A DNA stretch of 64,000 nucleotides from Streptomyces inusitatus (lineage in GTDB: Bacteria > Actinomycetota > Actinomycetes > Streptomycetales > Streptomycetaceae). The notes under the pieces were generated by a model. It was given only the letters and a program-made list of their open reading frames with translations. It made no database searches and was not told the origin of the DNA. Every line of letters begins with the position of its first letter. Position 1 is the first letter of the stretch. The stretch lies in contig NZ_BMWG01000022.1 of the NCBI RefSeq assembly GCF_014651115.1, positions 62,001 through 126,000 on the forward strand, given 5' to 3'. The position numbers and the translations under genes were made by a program. Below, piece by piece: positions 16,770-24,233 of this stretch.

Positions 16770-17963
16770 TCAGCCCTTCACGCAGATGACCTGCTTGAGC
16801 TTCGCCACGACGGCCACCAGATCGCGCTGCTGGTCGATGACGCGCTCGATCGGCTTGTACGCGCTCGGGATCTCGTCGACGACGCCGGGGTCCTTGCGGC
16901 ACTCGACGCCCCGGGTCTGCTCCTCCAGGTCGGCTGTGGTGAAGCGCTTCTTCGCCTGGTTGCGGCTCATGGTGCGGCCCGCGCCGTGGGAGGCGGAGTT
17001 GAAGGACTTCTCGTTGCCGAGGCCCTTGACAATGTAGGAGCCGGTGCCCATCGAGCCGGGGATGATGCCGTAGTCGCCGCTGCCGGCGCGGATCGCCCCC
17101 TTGCGGGTGACCAGCAGGTCCATACCGTCGTACCGCTCCTCCGACACATAGTTGTGGTGGCAGGAGATGACCGGTTCGAAGGAGACCTTGGCCTTGCGGA
17201 ACTCCTTGCGGATCACTTCCTGGAAGAGGCCCATCATGATCGCGCGGTTGTGCTTCGCGTACTCCTGGGCCCAGAACAGATCATTGCGGTACGCCGCCAT
17301 CTGCGGGGTGTCCGCGACGAAGACCGCGAGATCCCGGTCGGGGAGGTCCTGGTTGTGCGGCAGCTTCTGGGCCTCGGCGATGTGGTGGGCGGCCAGCTCG
17401 GCGCCGATGTTCCGGGAGCCGGAGTGGAGCATGAGCCAGACCGCGCCGGTCTCGTCCAGGCACAGTTCCACGAAGTGGTTTCCGCCGCCCAGGGTGCCGA
17501 GCTGCTGGGTGGCCCGCTCGCGGCGGAATTTGACCGTGTCCGCGACGCCGTCGAAACGGCTCCAGAAATCGTCGAACCCCTCGGCCCGGAAGCCGAACAC
17601 CCGGCTCGGGTCGACCGGCTCGGAGTGCATGGCCCGGCCGACCGGGATGACGTCCTCGATCCTGCCGCGCAGCCGGGAGAGATCGCCCGGCAGATCGTTG
17701 GCCGTGAGGGAGGACTTCACCGCCGACATGCCGCAGCCGATGTCGACGCCGACCGCCGCCGGGCAGACCGCGCCCTCCATGGCGATCACCGAGCCGACGG
17801 TGGCGCCCTTGCCGTAATGGACGTCCGGCATGACGGCCAGACCCTTGATCCAGGGCAGCGTGGAAACGTTGTGAAGCTGCCGCATCGCGATGTCCTCGAC
17901 CGACGCGGGATCGGTCCACATCCGGATCGGGACCTGGACCCCCGGCACCTCTACGTACGACAT
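16770..17963 (-). CDS. rtcB: RNA-splicing ligase RtcB
   Basis: RtcB joins RNA ends carrying 2',3'-cyclic phosphate or 3'-phosphate to 5'-hydroxyl ends, using GTP and Mn2+. The 397-residue protein contains the metal-site motifs PDVHYGKGATVG, GVDIGCGMSAVKSS, LGGGNHFVEL, HSGSRN and SCHHN, and the guanylylated histidine in SASHGAGR. The start at 17963 (MSYVEVPGV) follows GGGGAA; an ATG nine codons upstream has a weaker site. No archease or RtcA gene is adjacent, so it probably acts in general RNA repair. Its 5' end faces the lipoprotein gene at 18136. Confidence 0.96.
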   Translation of the reverse strand: MSYVEVPGVQVPIRMWTDPASVEDIAMRQLHNVSTLPWIKGLAVMPDVHYGKGATVGSVIAMEGAVCPAAVGVDIGCGMSAVKSSLTANDLPGDLSRLRGRIEDVIPVGRAMHSEPVDPSRVFGFRAEGFDDFWSRFDGVADTVKFRRERATQQLGTLGGGNHFVELCLDETGAVWLMLHSGSRNIGAELAAHHIAEAQKLPHNQDLPDRDLAVFVADTPQMAAYRNDLFWAQEYAKHNRAIMMGLFQEVIRKEFRKAKVSFEPVISCHHNYVSEERYDGMDLLVTRKGAIRAGSGDYGIIPGSMGTGSYIVKGLGNEKSFNSASHGAGRTMSRNQAKKRFTTADLEEQTRGVECRKDPGVVDEIPSAYKPIERVIDQQRDLVAVVAKLKQVICVKG

Positions 17964-18135
17964 ACTTCCCCGATTCCCCCGATAAGCCATGAAAAACAAT
18001 GAACCGCAAAACCGGTGCCAATGTCCGCGTAAGACCCAGCGGACCGGCAGCCACGGCAGCGCGTGCGATAGACATTGTGTCCATCGGCCGCCCTCGCGCG
18101 GCAACCGCTTTTCCGCTCGAAGGGAGCCCGGTACC

Positions 18136-19083
18136 GTGCAGCGAAAGGCGTACGCGCCCCGCCGTGAGGCAGCCCCGGCCCGGGGGATCAGACCCCGCGC
18201 GTCAATGGTGTACGTGCCCGTTCTCGTGGCGGGTCTCCTCGCGGCGCTGGCCACCGGCTGCACCGACGACTCCGGTGCCAAGGGCCCCGCCGGGGACGCC
18301 AAGCCCGGCAGCGGAACCCAGGCCGCCGCCCAGCCCGGGAAGTACCGCACCCTGCTGGAGCCCTGCGGTTCGGTGGGCCGCTCCACGCTCCGGGATCTGC
18401 TGCCGGGGGTGACCGGACTCCCGGAGACACAGCAGCGGAAGGCCCTGCGCGGCAGCGCGGCCAGCACCTTCGACACCGACCGCCGGGTGGGCTGCGGCTG
18501 GCGGGCCGACTCCCCCGACGCCTCGCACACCCTGAGCCTCGACTTCGAGCGCGTGGTGTCGTACGACCCCGCCGTGAGCGACAGCGACCGCGCGCAGGAG
18601 GTGTTCCTCAAGAAGTACCCCACCGCCCTGCGCCCGGCGAGCACCCCTTCCGGCACGGCGGGTACGGGGTCCGCGACGGCCGGCCCGGCGGGCGCGAACG
18701 AGACGGCCCAGACCATCCGTACCGAGGAAACCTCGCCGTCGTCGACGTCGTCGCAGAGCCCGTCGGACTCCTCCTCTTCCGGTCCCCCGGAAAGCACGGA
18801 GGGCACGGACGAGGGCCTGGAGAGCGACCCCGCCGACCTCGAACCGCGCATCCTCGACGACCTCGGGGACGCCGCCTTCATCAATGACACGCTCACCCCC
18901 GCCGGAGCCGGATCCACCGCGCAGCGGCGCACCGTGAGCGTGGCGTTCCGCACATCTAATGTGATCGTCACGGTCGTCTACACCGAGCAGTCCGGGCGTA
19001 TCACCTCGGTTCCCGACAGTAAGGAACTCCAGGACAAGGCCCGGAGCCTGGCCGGGAAGCTGGCCGGCAAGCTCGGCGGCTGA
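18136..19083 (+). CDS. DUF3558-type lipoprotein with Ser/Thr-rich linker
   Basis: A 315-residue secreted lipoprotein. A long basic N-terminus is followed by VLVAGLLAALATGC, with the Cys near residue 41 as the lipidation site. The extracellular part has paired cysteines (EPCGSVG, VGCGWRAD) typical of DUF3558. A long Ser/Thr/Pro/Glu-rich linker (about residues 185-240) leads to a C-terminal strand-rich segment. I chose GTG 18136 since it gives a normal lipoprotein signal; GGGAG lies ten bases upstream. The next gene encodes a second DUF3558 lipoprotein, so they probably act together at the cell surface. Function unknown. Confidence 0.8.
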   Translation: MQRKAYAPRREAAPARGIRPRASMVYVPVLVAGLLAALATGCTDDSGAKGPAGDAKPGSGTQAAAQPGKYRTLLEPCGSVGRSTLRDLLPGVTGLPETQQRKALRGSAASTFDTDRRVGCGWRADSPDASHTLSLDFERVVSYDPAVSDSDRAQEVFLKKYPTALRPASTPSGTAGTGSATAGPAGANETAQTIRTEETSPSSTSSQSPSDSSSSGPPESTEGTDEGLESDPADLEPRILDDLGDAAFINDTLTPAGAGSTAQRRTVSVAFRTSNVIVTVVYTEQSGRITSVPDSKELQDKARSLAGKLAGKLGG

Positions 19084-19261
19084 CGGCCCGGCGGGCGCGC
19101 CGCCCGCGCCCGGCGGCGGATCCGGCCGCCCGCCGGGGCCGCGTACCGTGGCCGTGGCCCGGCCACCGGCCACCGGCCACCGCCCACCGCCCACCGGCCT
19201 CCTCGCGACCTCACGACCTCACGACCTCTCACGATCTCCGACCGACGAAACCGAAGGAACC

Positions 19262-20014
19262 ATGCACCGAACAGCCCCGCGCCTCGCCCGCATACTCGCC
19301 TGCGCAGCCGTCCCGGTGATGCTCGTCGCCTCCGGCTGCTCATCGGACTCCGACCCCAAGCCCGAGAAGCCCGCCGCGACCGGCGAGGCGAACGGCGGCG
19401 GCGAGGGCTCGGCCGCCGAGTCGGCGAAGCCCCCGGTGAAGAAGTCCCCGGCCGTCGAGCGCGAGAAGCTCGCCAAGCTCCCCGACGCCTGCAAGTCGAT
19501 CCCCCGCGCCACGGTCGAGAAGCTGGTCCCCGAGACCAAGTCGAAGAGCGGCACCGCCGGCCGGTCCACGGACACCATGAGCCGCGCCGGCTGCTCCTGG
19601 AACAGCCTGGACGACAACGGCGTCAAGGGCTCCCAGTACCGCTGGCTCGATGTCTCCTTCCTCCGCTACGAGTCCGACGAGGCCCTCGCCGTCAGCGGCG
19701 CGCAGCGCGCCGAGGAGAGCTTCGCCAAGGAACTCTCCAAGGCCCAGGGCACCTCGGGCGCCAAGCAGGTCAAGACCGAGACCGTGAAGGGCGTCGGCGA
19801 GCAGGCCTCCGCCGTCACCTACCGGCTCCGCAAGACCGGCGAGGACTTCTCGTACGTCACAGTCGTGGCCCGCACGGAGAACGCCGTGGTCAGCCTGACC
19901 TACAACGGCACCGGCTACGCGGGCGCGGAGCCCCCGGCGGTCGCGGACCTGTCGAAGAGCGCCGTGTCCGCCACCAAGGACGCCGTCGGCGCGGTGACGT
20001 CCGCCAACAAGTGA
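19262..20014 (+). CDS. DUF3558-type lipoprotein
   Basis: A 250-residue lipoprotein with signal MHRTAPRLARILACAAVPVMLVASGC, lipidated at Cys26. A charged Lys/Glu/Ala linker follows, then a DUF3558-like domain with two cysteines (DACKSIPRATVEKLVP and RAGCSWNS), presumably disulfide-bonded. The ATG is preceded by GAAGGAACC. It follows the related lipoprotein gene by 178 bases. Both end against a strong terminator shared with the convergent amidohydrolase operon. Ligand and partner are not visible. Confidence 0.85.
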   Translation: MHRTAPRLARILACAAVPVMLVASGCSSDSDPKPEKPAATGEANGGGEGSAAESAKPPVKKSPAVEREKLAKLPDACKSIPRATVEKLVPETKSKSGTAGRSTDTMSRAGCSWNSLDDNGVKGSQYRWLDVSFLRYESDEALAVSGAQRAEESFAKELSKAQGTSGAKQVKTETVKGVGEQASAVTYRLRKTGEDFSYVTVVARTENAVVSLTYNGTGYAGAEPPAVADLSKSAVSATKDAVGAVTSANK

Positions 20015-20057
20015 CCCCGGCGGCGAACGGCCCCCGCCTCCGGGACACCGGTCGAGG

Positions 20058-20090
20058 AGGGACCCGCACCGAGCAGCGGTACGGGTCCCT
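20058..20090. terminator. Bidirectional terminator between lipoprotein and amidohydrolase genes
   Basis: A 14-bp inverted repeat (AGGGACCCGCACCG and its near-complement, one mismatch) with a five-base loop sits between the convergent stops at 20014 and 20103. It can serve both directions. Confidence 0.8.
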
Positions 20091-20102
20091 CTCTCCGGCC
20101 GC

Positions 20103-21341
20103 TCAGCCGTTGTCGGGCCCGGTCCGGTCGGCGAGGCGACCCGCCGCGAAGACATGCCGGATCCGGCGGAGAGCGTCCAACTCGGCCACCGGGTCCCCGT
20201 CGACGACGATGAGGTCCGCGCGCCTGCCCGGGGCCAGCACACCCGCGTCGCCGAGCCCGAGGGCGTGCGCGGCGTTCACCGTCGCCATGTCGAGGATCTC
20301 GGTGTTCCCGAACCCGATGGACGCGAAGAATTCGAGCATGCCGACGTAGTCGCCGAACCGTGCTCCCGGGACGCCCGCGTCGGTTCCGGCGATGAACCGG
20401 ACACCGGCCTCGCGCATCTCCCCGATGGACTCGATCATCTGCTGGGCGCGTTCGGGTCCCATCTGCTTGAGGAACAGCTGCCAGTCCCCGGAGACGCAGC
20501 GGCAGACGGAAACATCGTTGTCCACGATCCGGCGGGTGACCTCCGGGTCGTAGACGATGCCCTCGGCGGTACGCCAGGAACAGTGCTCGATGGTCCGGAC
20601 GCCGGCGTCCACGCACTGGCCGATGGTCTCCGTACCGTGTGCGTGGGCGGCCACCCCCAGACCGTGGTGCGCGGCCTCCCGAACGATCAGACGGAGCTGG
20701 TCGGGGGTGAACTGCGGCTCCCACATGCGCGGGCCGCCGGGGGTGAGCGCGCCGCCCGAGGCCATGACCTTGATCAGGTCGGCTCCGGCCGCCGCGTTGC
20801 GGGCGATCCGCTCGCGGATCTCCTCGTCCGTGGTGACCTCGCCGCCCAGGAAGCCGCAGTGCCCGCCGCGCGAGGTGATCGGCGCGGTCGCGGTGACGAT
20901 CCGGGGCCCGGCGACGGCCCCCGAGGCAGCGGCCTCCGAGGCGGCGGTCTCCGAGGCGATGGAGTCGCGCAGCGCCACGGCGAGCCCGCCGCGGTCGCCG
21001 AGATCTCTTACGGTGGTCACCCCGGCGGCGAGCAGTTGCCGGGCCCGGTCCGCCATGGCCGCGGCCAGTTCGTCGGGGGTGGCGTCGACCACCGCGCTGA
21101 CGAGGTCCGGACCCGCGTCGAAGGCAAGGTGGACATGACAGTCCATCATCCCCGGCAGCAGCGTCGCCCCCGGAGAGCGCAACCGGGGCACCCGCGCGTC
21201 GACCGACGCTTCCAGCTCGGCGGCGGAGCCGACGGCGGCGATGACCCCGGAGTCGACGTCGACGAGTACGGCGCCATCGGCGATCGGCCGATCCGCGGGT
21301 CCGGCGATGACACGATCAGCGGTGATCAATATCTTGCTCAC
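20103..21341 (-). CDS. Amidohydrolase family protein
   Basis: A 412-residue metal-dependent amidohydrolase (imidazolonepropionase/prolidase-like). The metal ligands are visible: H69-x-H71 in DCHVHL, the bridging Lys in DLIKVMASGG, His in VAAHAHG and IEHCSW, and Asp in IAGTDAGVPG. The C-terminal GRRADLIVVDGDP block is the usual urease-like beta-sandwich closure. Its start overlaps the stop of the 7-TM gene by four bases, so it is the third gene of the protease-7TM-amidohydrolase operon. It likely hydrolyses an amide or peptide bond in a small cytoplasmic molecule; the substrate is unknown. Confidence 0.92.
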   Translation of the reverse strand: MSKILITADRVIAGPADRPIADGAVLVDVDSGVIAAVGSAAELEASVDARVPRLRSPGATLLPGMMDCHVHLAFDAGPDLVSAVVDATPDELAAAMADRARQLLAAGVTTVRDLGDRGGLAVALRDSIASETAASEAAASGAVAGPRIVTATAPITSRGGHCGFLGGEVTTDEEIRERIARNAAAGADLIKVMASGGALTPGGPRMWEPQFTPDQLRLIVREAAHHGLGVAAHAHGTETIGQCVDAGVRTIEHCSWRTAEGIVYDPEVTRRIVDNDVSVCRCVSGDWQLFLKQMGPERAQQMIESIGEMREAGVRFIAGTDAGVPGARFGDYVGMLEFFASIGFGNTEILDMATVNAAHALGLGDAGVLAPGRRADLIVVDGDPVAELDALRRIRHVFAAGRLADRTGPDNG

Positions 21342-22477
21342 GATTCCCTTTCGTGCAGAAACCTGGATATGGCGATCAGTTCACGGGCGTCGGCGTCCAG
21401 GTCCCCGCCGACGGGTATCGCCACGCGAACCGCGGACACCCCGGCGTACGGGGGCTCCGCCGTCGAATTCAGGGCCAGCGCTTCCGTGATGTACCGGGCG
21501 AGCCGGTCGGCGGGAGCACGGGCGAGGTCGGCCCCGGGCGCGACCCGGCTCAGATACGGGCTCAGCCGCACCAGCCCGTCGCGGCACTCGATGAACCTCC
21601 GGTAGAACCGCTGCTCCTGGGTGCGGTACCGATACGGACGGGGCCACCGGAAGCCTGCCCGCGGCTGGTCCAGGACCAGTTCCGGGTAGGCGGCGGTCAG
21701 CGCCGTCCACAGAGGAGTGAGTTCACGGTACATACGGCGGTGGTGCGCCACCGACCGCAGCCTGGTGAACAGCTGAACGGAGGCCGAGTAGCAGATTCCC
21801 GCGAGCGTGATCCCCATCGCCCAGTTGGAAATCGACCAGTTGACGGTGTTCAGCTCCTGGTGCGACCCGGGTTCACCGATGCGCAGCACCACCAGAATCA
21901 TCCGGTTCACCGAGGTCAGGGCCAGCCCGAAGAGCCCCAGAGCCACGATCAGCAGGCCATAGCCGAAATGCTGGGCCGCTTTCCGGGCGTACCGCAGGGC
22001 CCACCGCCCGGAGGCCAGATAGGCATGGATGAAGTACGCGTTCCCGATGACGTAGAACGAGGCGATGGCCGGCTCCGCCATGTGCGGGGTGCTCAGGGAG
22101 TGACCGCGCATCGCCGCGGGTGTGACGGCCATGGAGACGACCAGGGCGATCAGGACGCCGACGAGAAGGGCGATCTCCGCCCGAAGCCGGCGGTCGTGGG
22201 CGGCGCGCGTGCCGCGCACGGAGAAGACGAAGAACAGATGGAGCGCGAAAAGCCCCGATATATAAATCCCGTTGAACGCCACCTTGCCGACTCCCACAGC
22301 CGTGGCGCTGTCGATCGAGCCGATGATCCCGGGAATGCTCAGAACCTCACCGACCAGCAACAGCGACAGACTGGCGACAAGGATGCGCAGCACCCGGTCA
22401 TACGTGGCGCGGGCCAGATCGATGCTCTTCCAGAGCACCCCGACGGCCAGCAGGACGATCAGCGGAACCTGGAACAT
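21338..22477 (-). CDS. Seven-TM protein, MAB_1171c/DUF6545 type
   Basis: A 379-residue protein with seven predicted membrane helices in the first ~245 residues (from MFQVPLIVLLAVGVLW to ITLAGICYSASVQLFTRL) and a ~130-residue cytoplasmic C-terminal domain containing PLWTALTAAYPELVLD and RRFIECRDGLVRLSPYL. This matches the 'MAB_1171c family putative transporter' with DUF6545. Such genes often follow an ImmA/IrrE protease gene in actinobacteria, as here: the ATG overlaps the protease stop by one base. Transport has not been shown; a receptor or sensor role is equally plausible given the protease neighbour. Confidence 0.87.
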   Translation of the reverse strand: MFQVPLIVLLAVGVLWKSIDLARATYDRVLRILVASLSLLLVGEVLSIPGIIGSIDSATAVGVGKVAFNGIYISGLFALHLFFVFSVRGTRAAHDRRLRAEIALLVGVLIALVVSMAVTPAAMRGHSLSTPHMAEPAIASFYVIGNAYFIHAYLASGRWALRYARKAAQHFGYGLLIVALGLFGLALTSVNRMILVVLRIGEPGSHQELNTVNWSISNWAMGITLAGICYSASVQLFTRLRSVAHHRRMYRELTPLWTALTAAYPELVLDQPRAGFRWPRPYRYRTQEQRFYRRFIECRDGLVRLSPYLSRVAPGADLARAPADRLARYITEALALNSTAEPPYAGVSAVRVAIPVGGDLDADARELIAISRFLHERES

Positions 22478-22992
22478 CACATCCACCCCCAACGGGGATG
22501 GAGCGCGGAGCGAAGGGGCCCGAGGGCGGAGTCCTCGGATGCGGGGAGGGTGACCCGGGACATCACCGACGACCATTCCAGAATGATGGTCGCGACCATC
22601 TCGGCCTCACGCTCGTGTTCCTCGCTGTACGCGGTGCGCCGCAACACGCTGGTGATGACGTCGTACGAGATGTTCGGCAGCAGGTCCTGCCAGACCTCGT
22701 GATCCGGCTCGCCCTCGTTGTGATCGGCGAGTATATGGCCGATCTCATGGAGGATGATGTGATCCTGGTGCGCCGGGCTGGTCTCCCGCTGATAGAAAAT
22801 ATAATCCGCGTCGCCCGCGGCGATCCACACGCCGAAGGGCCCCGATACGGGCAGGGCATAGGGAACGAGATGAATGGGGTGCCCACGGTATTCACCCAGA
22901 AGCCTGCACAGCTCATTCATCTGAATCGGGTGTTTTATACCGAGGCTTCTGAGAAAACGCTTGCAGCGCTTTCGTAATCTGCGCTCGTTCAA
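22477..22992 (-). CDS. ImmA/IrrE family metallo-endopeptidase with TTA codon
   Basis: A 171-residue zinc protease-like protein. The catalytic motif H82-E-I-G-H86 lies in ILHEIGHILAD, and the third zinc ligand is probably the Glu in HEREAEMVA. IrrE/ImmA proteins typically cleave a repressor. The start is TTG, as no other start fits; GGGGG lies about nine bases upstream. Codon 6 is TTA (22975-22977), the rare leucine codon read by the bldA tRNA, and the first 20 codons also use AGA, ATA and AAA, unlike neighbouring genes. No cognate XRE repressor gene is adjacent, so its target is unknown. Confidence 0.88.
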   Translation of the reverse strand: MNERRLRKRCKRFLRSLGIKHPIQMNELCRLLGEYRGHPIHLVPYALPVSGPFGVWIAAGDADYIFYQRETSPAHQDHIILHEIGHILADHNEGEPDHEVWQDLLPNISYDVITSVLRRTAYSEEHEREAEMVATIILEWSSVMSRVTLPASEDSALGPLRSALHPRWGWM

Positions 22993-23350
22993 GGCCGTAC
23001 CCCCGCTTGCAAGTCCGCCGGGCGCACCTCAGAAAACTATCCTCAGAGCGCGCTCCGCCCACCCGATCGTTGCCACCGGGTGGCCAGATTGCAAGAGTTC
23101 AACGGCTTCCATGACGATGTTGACTCAAAAAGACCTCACTGATTGCGGCAGCCCCACAAACCCGCCGAAACATCCTCGCCGCGGCCCTCCCCGGCCGCCG
23201 CGATTCGCGGGACGATGGCGGTGCCGAGCCGGTGCCGAGCCGGTGCCGACGGCGTACGAGGGGATCCGGCACGGCGCCCGCCGCGCCGGGGCCGAAGCTG
23301 CGCCGCCGGGAAAGCGGAATCCTGTTTACTGTCCGGTCCAGGAGGTTCCC
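22993..23350. other. Divergent control region of the protease operon and PRD cluster
   Basis: A comparatively AT-rich stretch of 358 bases with no credible gene. On the minus strand TAGTTT (about 23035-23040) could be a -10 element. The 8-bp palindrome CTTGCAAG lies at 23006-23013, and a second TTGCAAG at 23099-23105. On the plus strand GGAGG at 23341 is the ribosome site of the PRD gene. No strong promoter was recognised for that gene. Confidence 0.4.
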
Positions 23351-23725
23351 ATGGACGACGGACTCGCCGAGCGCCTCCGTCTCTTCCGCGAGAGCGGCCA
23401 CGTCCGGCCCGCCGTGGCCGACTTCGTCGCCGCCGAGCTGGCCGCGCTCGCCGACGAGGGCCACACCGTCACCGAGGCGACGGCGGGCATGCTGACGAGC
23501 CATCTGGTCATGGCCCTCACCCGGCTTCTCGACGGATCAGCGGTCGAACCCTCCCCCGCCGACGAGCGGATGGCGTCGGAGCTGACCGCCCACCCGGCGG
23601 CGGTGGCGCGCGCCCGCGCCGTCGCCGCGCGTGCGGGCCGGGAGCTGGGCGGCGCGCTGCCGGAGACCGAGGTCGCCTTCCTCGGCATGCATCTGGCGGT
23701 ACTCGGACGGCCGACCGCCCCCTGA
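23351..23725 (+). CDS. PRD domain protein (YhfY-like)
   Basis: A 124-residue single-domain PRD (PTS regulation domain) protein. It has the conserved histidine in TSHLVMALTRLLDG and the later GMHLAVLGR, the paired His sites that PTS proteins phosphorylate in antiterminators. There is no RNA-binding or DNA-binding domain and no PTS components nearby. In E. coli the counterpart is yhfY, in the same operon as yhfS-yhfX. The ATG has GGAGG five bases upstream. It is the first gene of the cluster and may sense metabolite or PTS state; that role is inferred. Confidence 0.82.
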   Translation: MDDGLAERLRLFRESGHVRPAVADFVAAELAALADEGHTVTEATAGMLTSHLVMALTRLLDGSAVEPSPADERMASELTAHPAAVARARAVAARAGRELGGALPETEVAFLGMHLAVLGRPTAP

Positions 23726-23792
23726 TGCTCATGCGCCCGCCGACGCCCCTGACGCCCCTGACGCCCCGCCAGCAGAGAAGGAGCAGCCAGCC

Positions 23793-24146
23793 ATGAAGAT
23801 CCTCACCGGTGGAGTCGGCAAGGCCGAGACCGCGGACGCGGTCAGGGAGCTGGGCCTCGGCGGCGTCGAGGTCATCGTCTCCAGCGACATGGACGCGGCG
23901 GTACGGCTCCGCTCGGGCGGGGCCGACTACTACCTCGGCACCTGCCACACCGGGGCGGGGGCCTCCCTCGGTGTGCTCGTCGCCCTGCTGGGGCAGGGCG
24001 TGTGCCACACCTTCGGGCGCTCCGTACCCACCCCGGAGGAGGTCGCGGAGCTGCTCCGGGGCGGCAAGCGGGTCTTCGGCTTCTCGCTGGACAGGATCGA
24101 CACGGTCGCCCCCGCTCTCGCCCGTGCCATCGCCGACCGGACCTGA
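23793..24146 (+). CDS. DUF2620 protein (YhfU-like)
   Basis: A 117-residue DUF2620 protein, counterpart of E. coli YhfU. The fold is predicted alternating strand/helix: MKILTGGVGKAETADAVRELG, VEVIVSSDMDAAVRLRSGGADYYLGTCHTGAGASLG, then a Gly-rich turn (VLVALLGQGVCHTFG). The conserved Cys-His pair in GTCHTG stands out. Function is unknown in every organism I know of. AAGGAG precedes the ATG. It lies between the PRD gene and the membrane gene, as in yhf operons. Confidence 0.88.
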   Translation: MKILTGGVGKAETADAVRELGLGGVEVIVSSDMDAAVRLRSGGADYYLGTCHTGAGASLGVLVALLGQGVCHTFGRSVPTPEEVAELLRGGKRVFGFSLDRIDTVAPALARAIADRT

Positions 24147-24233
24147 GCCGCCGGAGGCCCGGGGCACCGGAGGCCCGGGGCACCGGGCCCGAGGCGTCGA
24201 GGACCACGGCCCGGCACCCGAAGGAGTGATTCC

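Noticed and set aside
16770..18971. A 733-codon frame extending upstream of rtcB
   Set aside because: The part upstream of 17963 is antisense to the DUF3558 lipoprotein gene, and RtcB is of normal length from 17963.
22477..22992. Phage integrase or prophage repressor context for the ImmA/IrrE protein
   Set aside because: No integrase, att site or structural phage genes lie nearby; the coupled 7-TM and amidohydrolase genes fit a chromosomal operon better.
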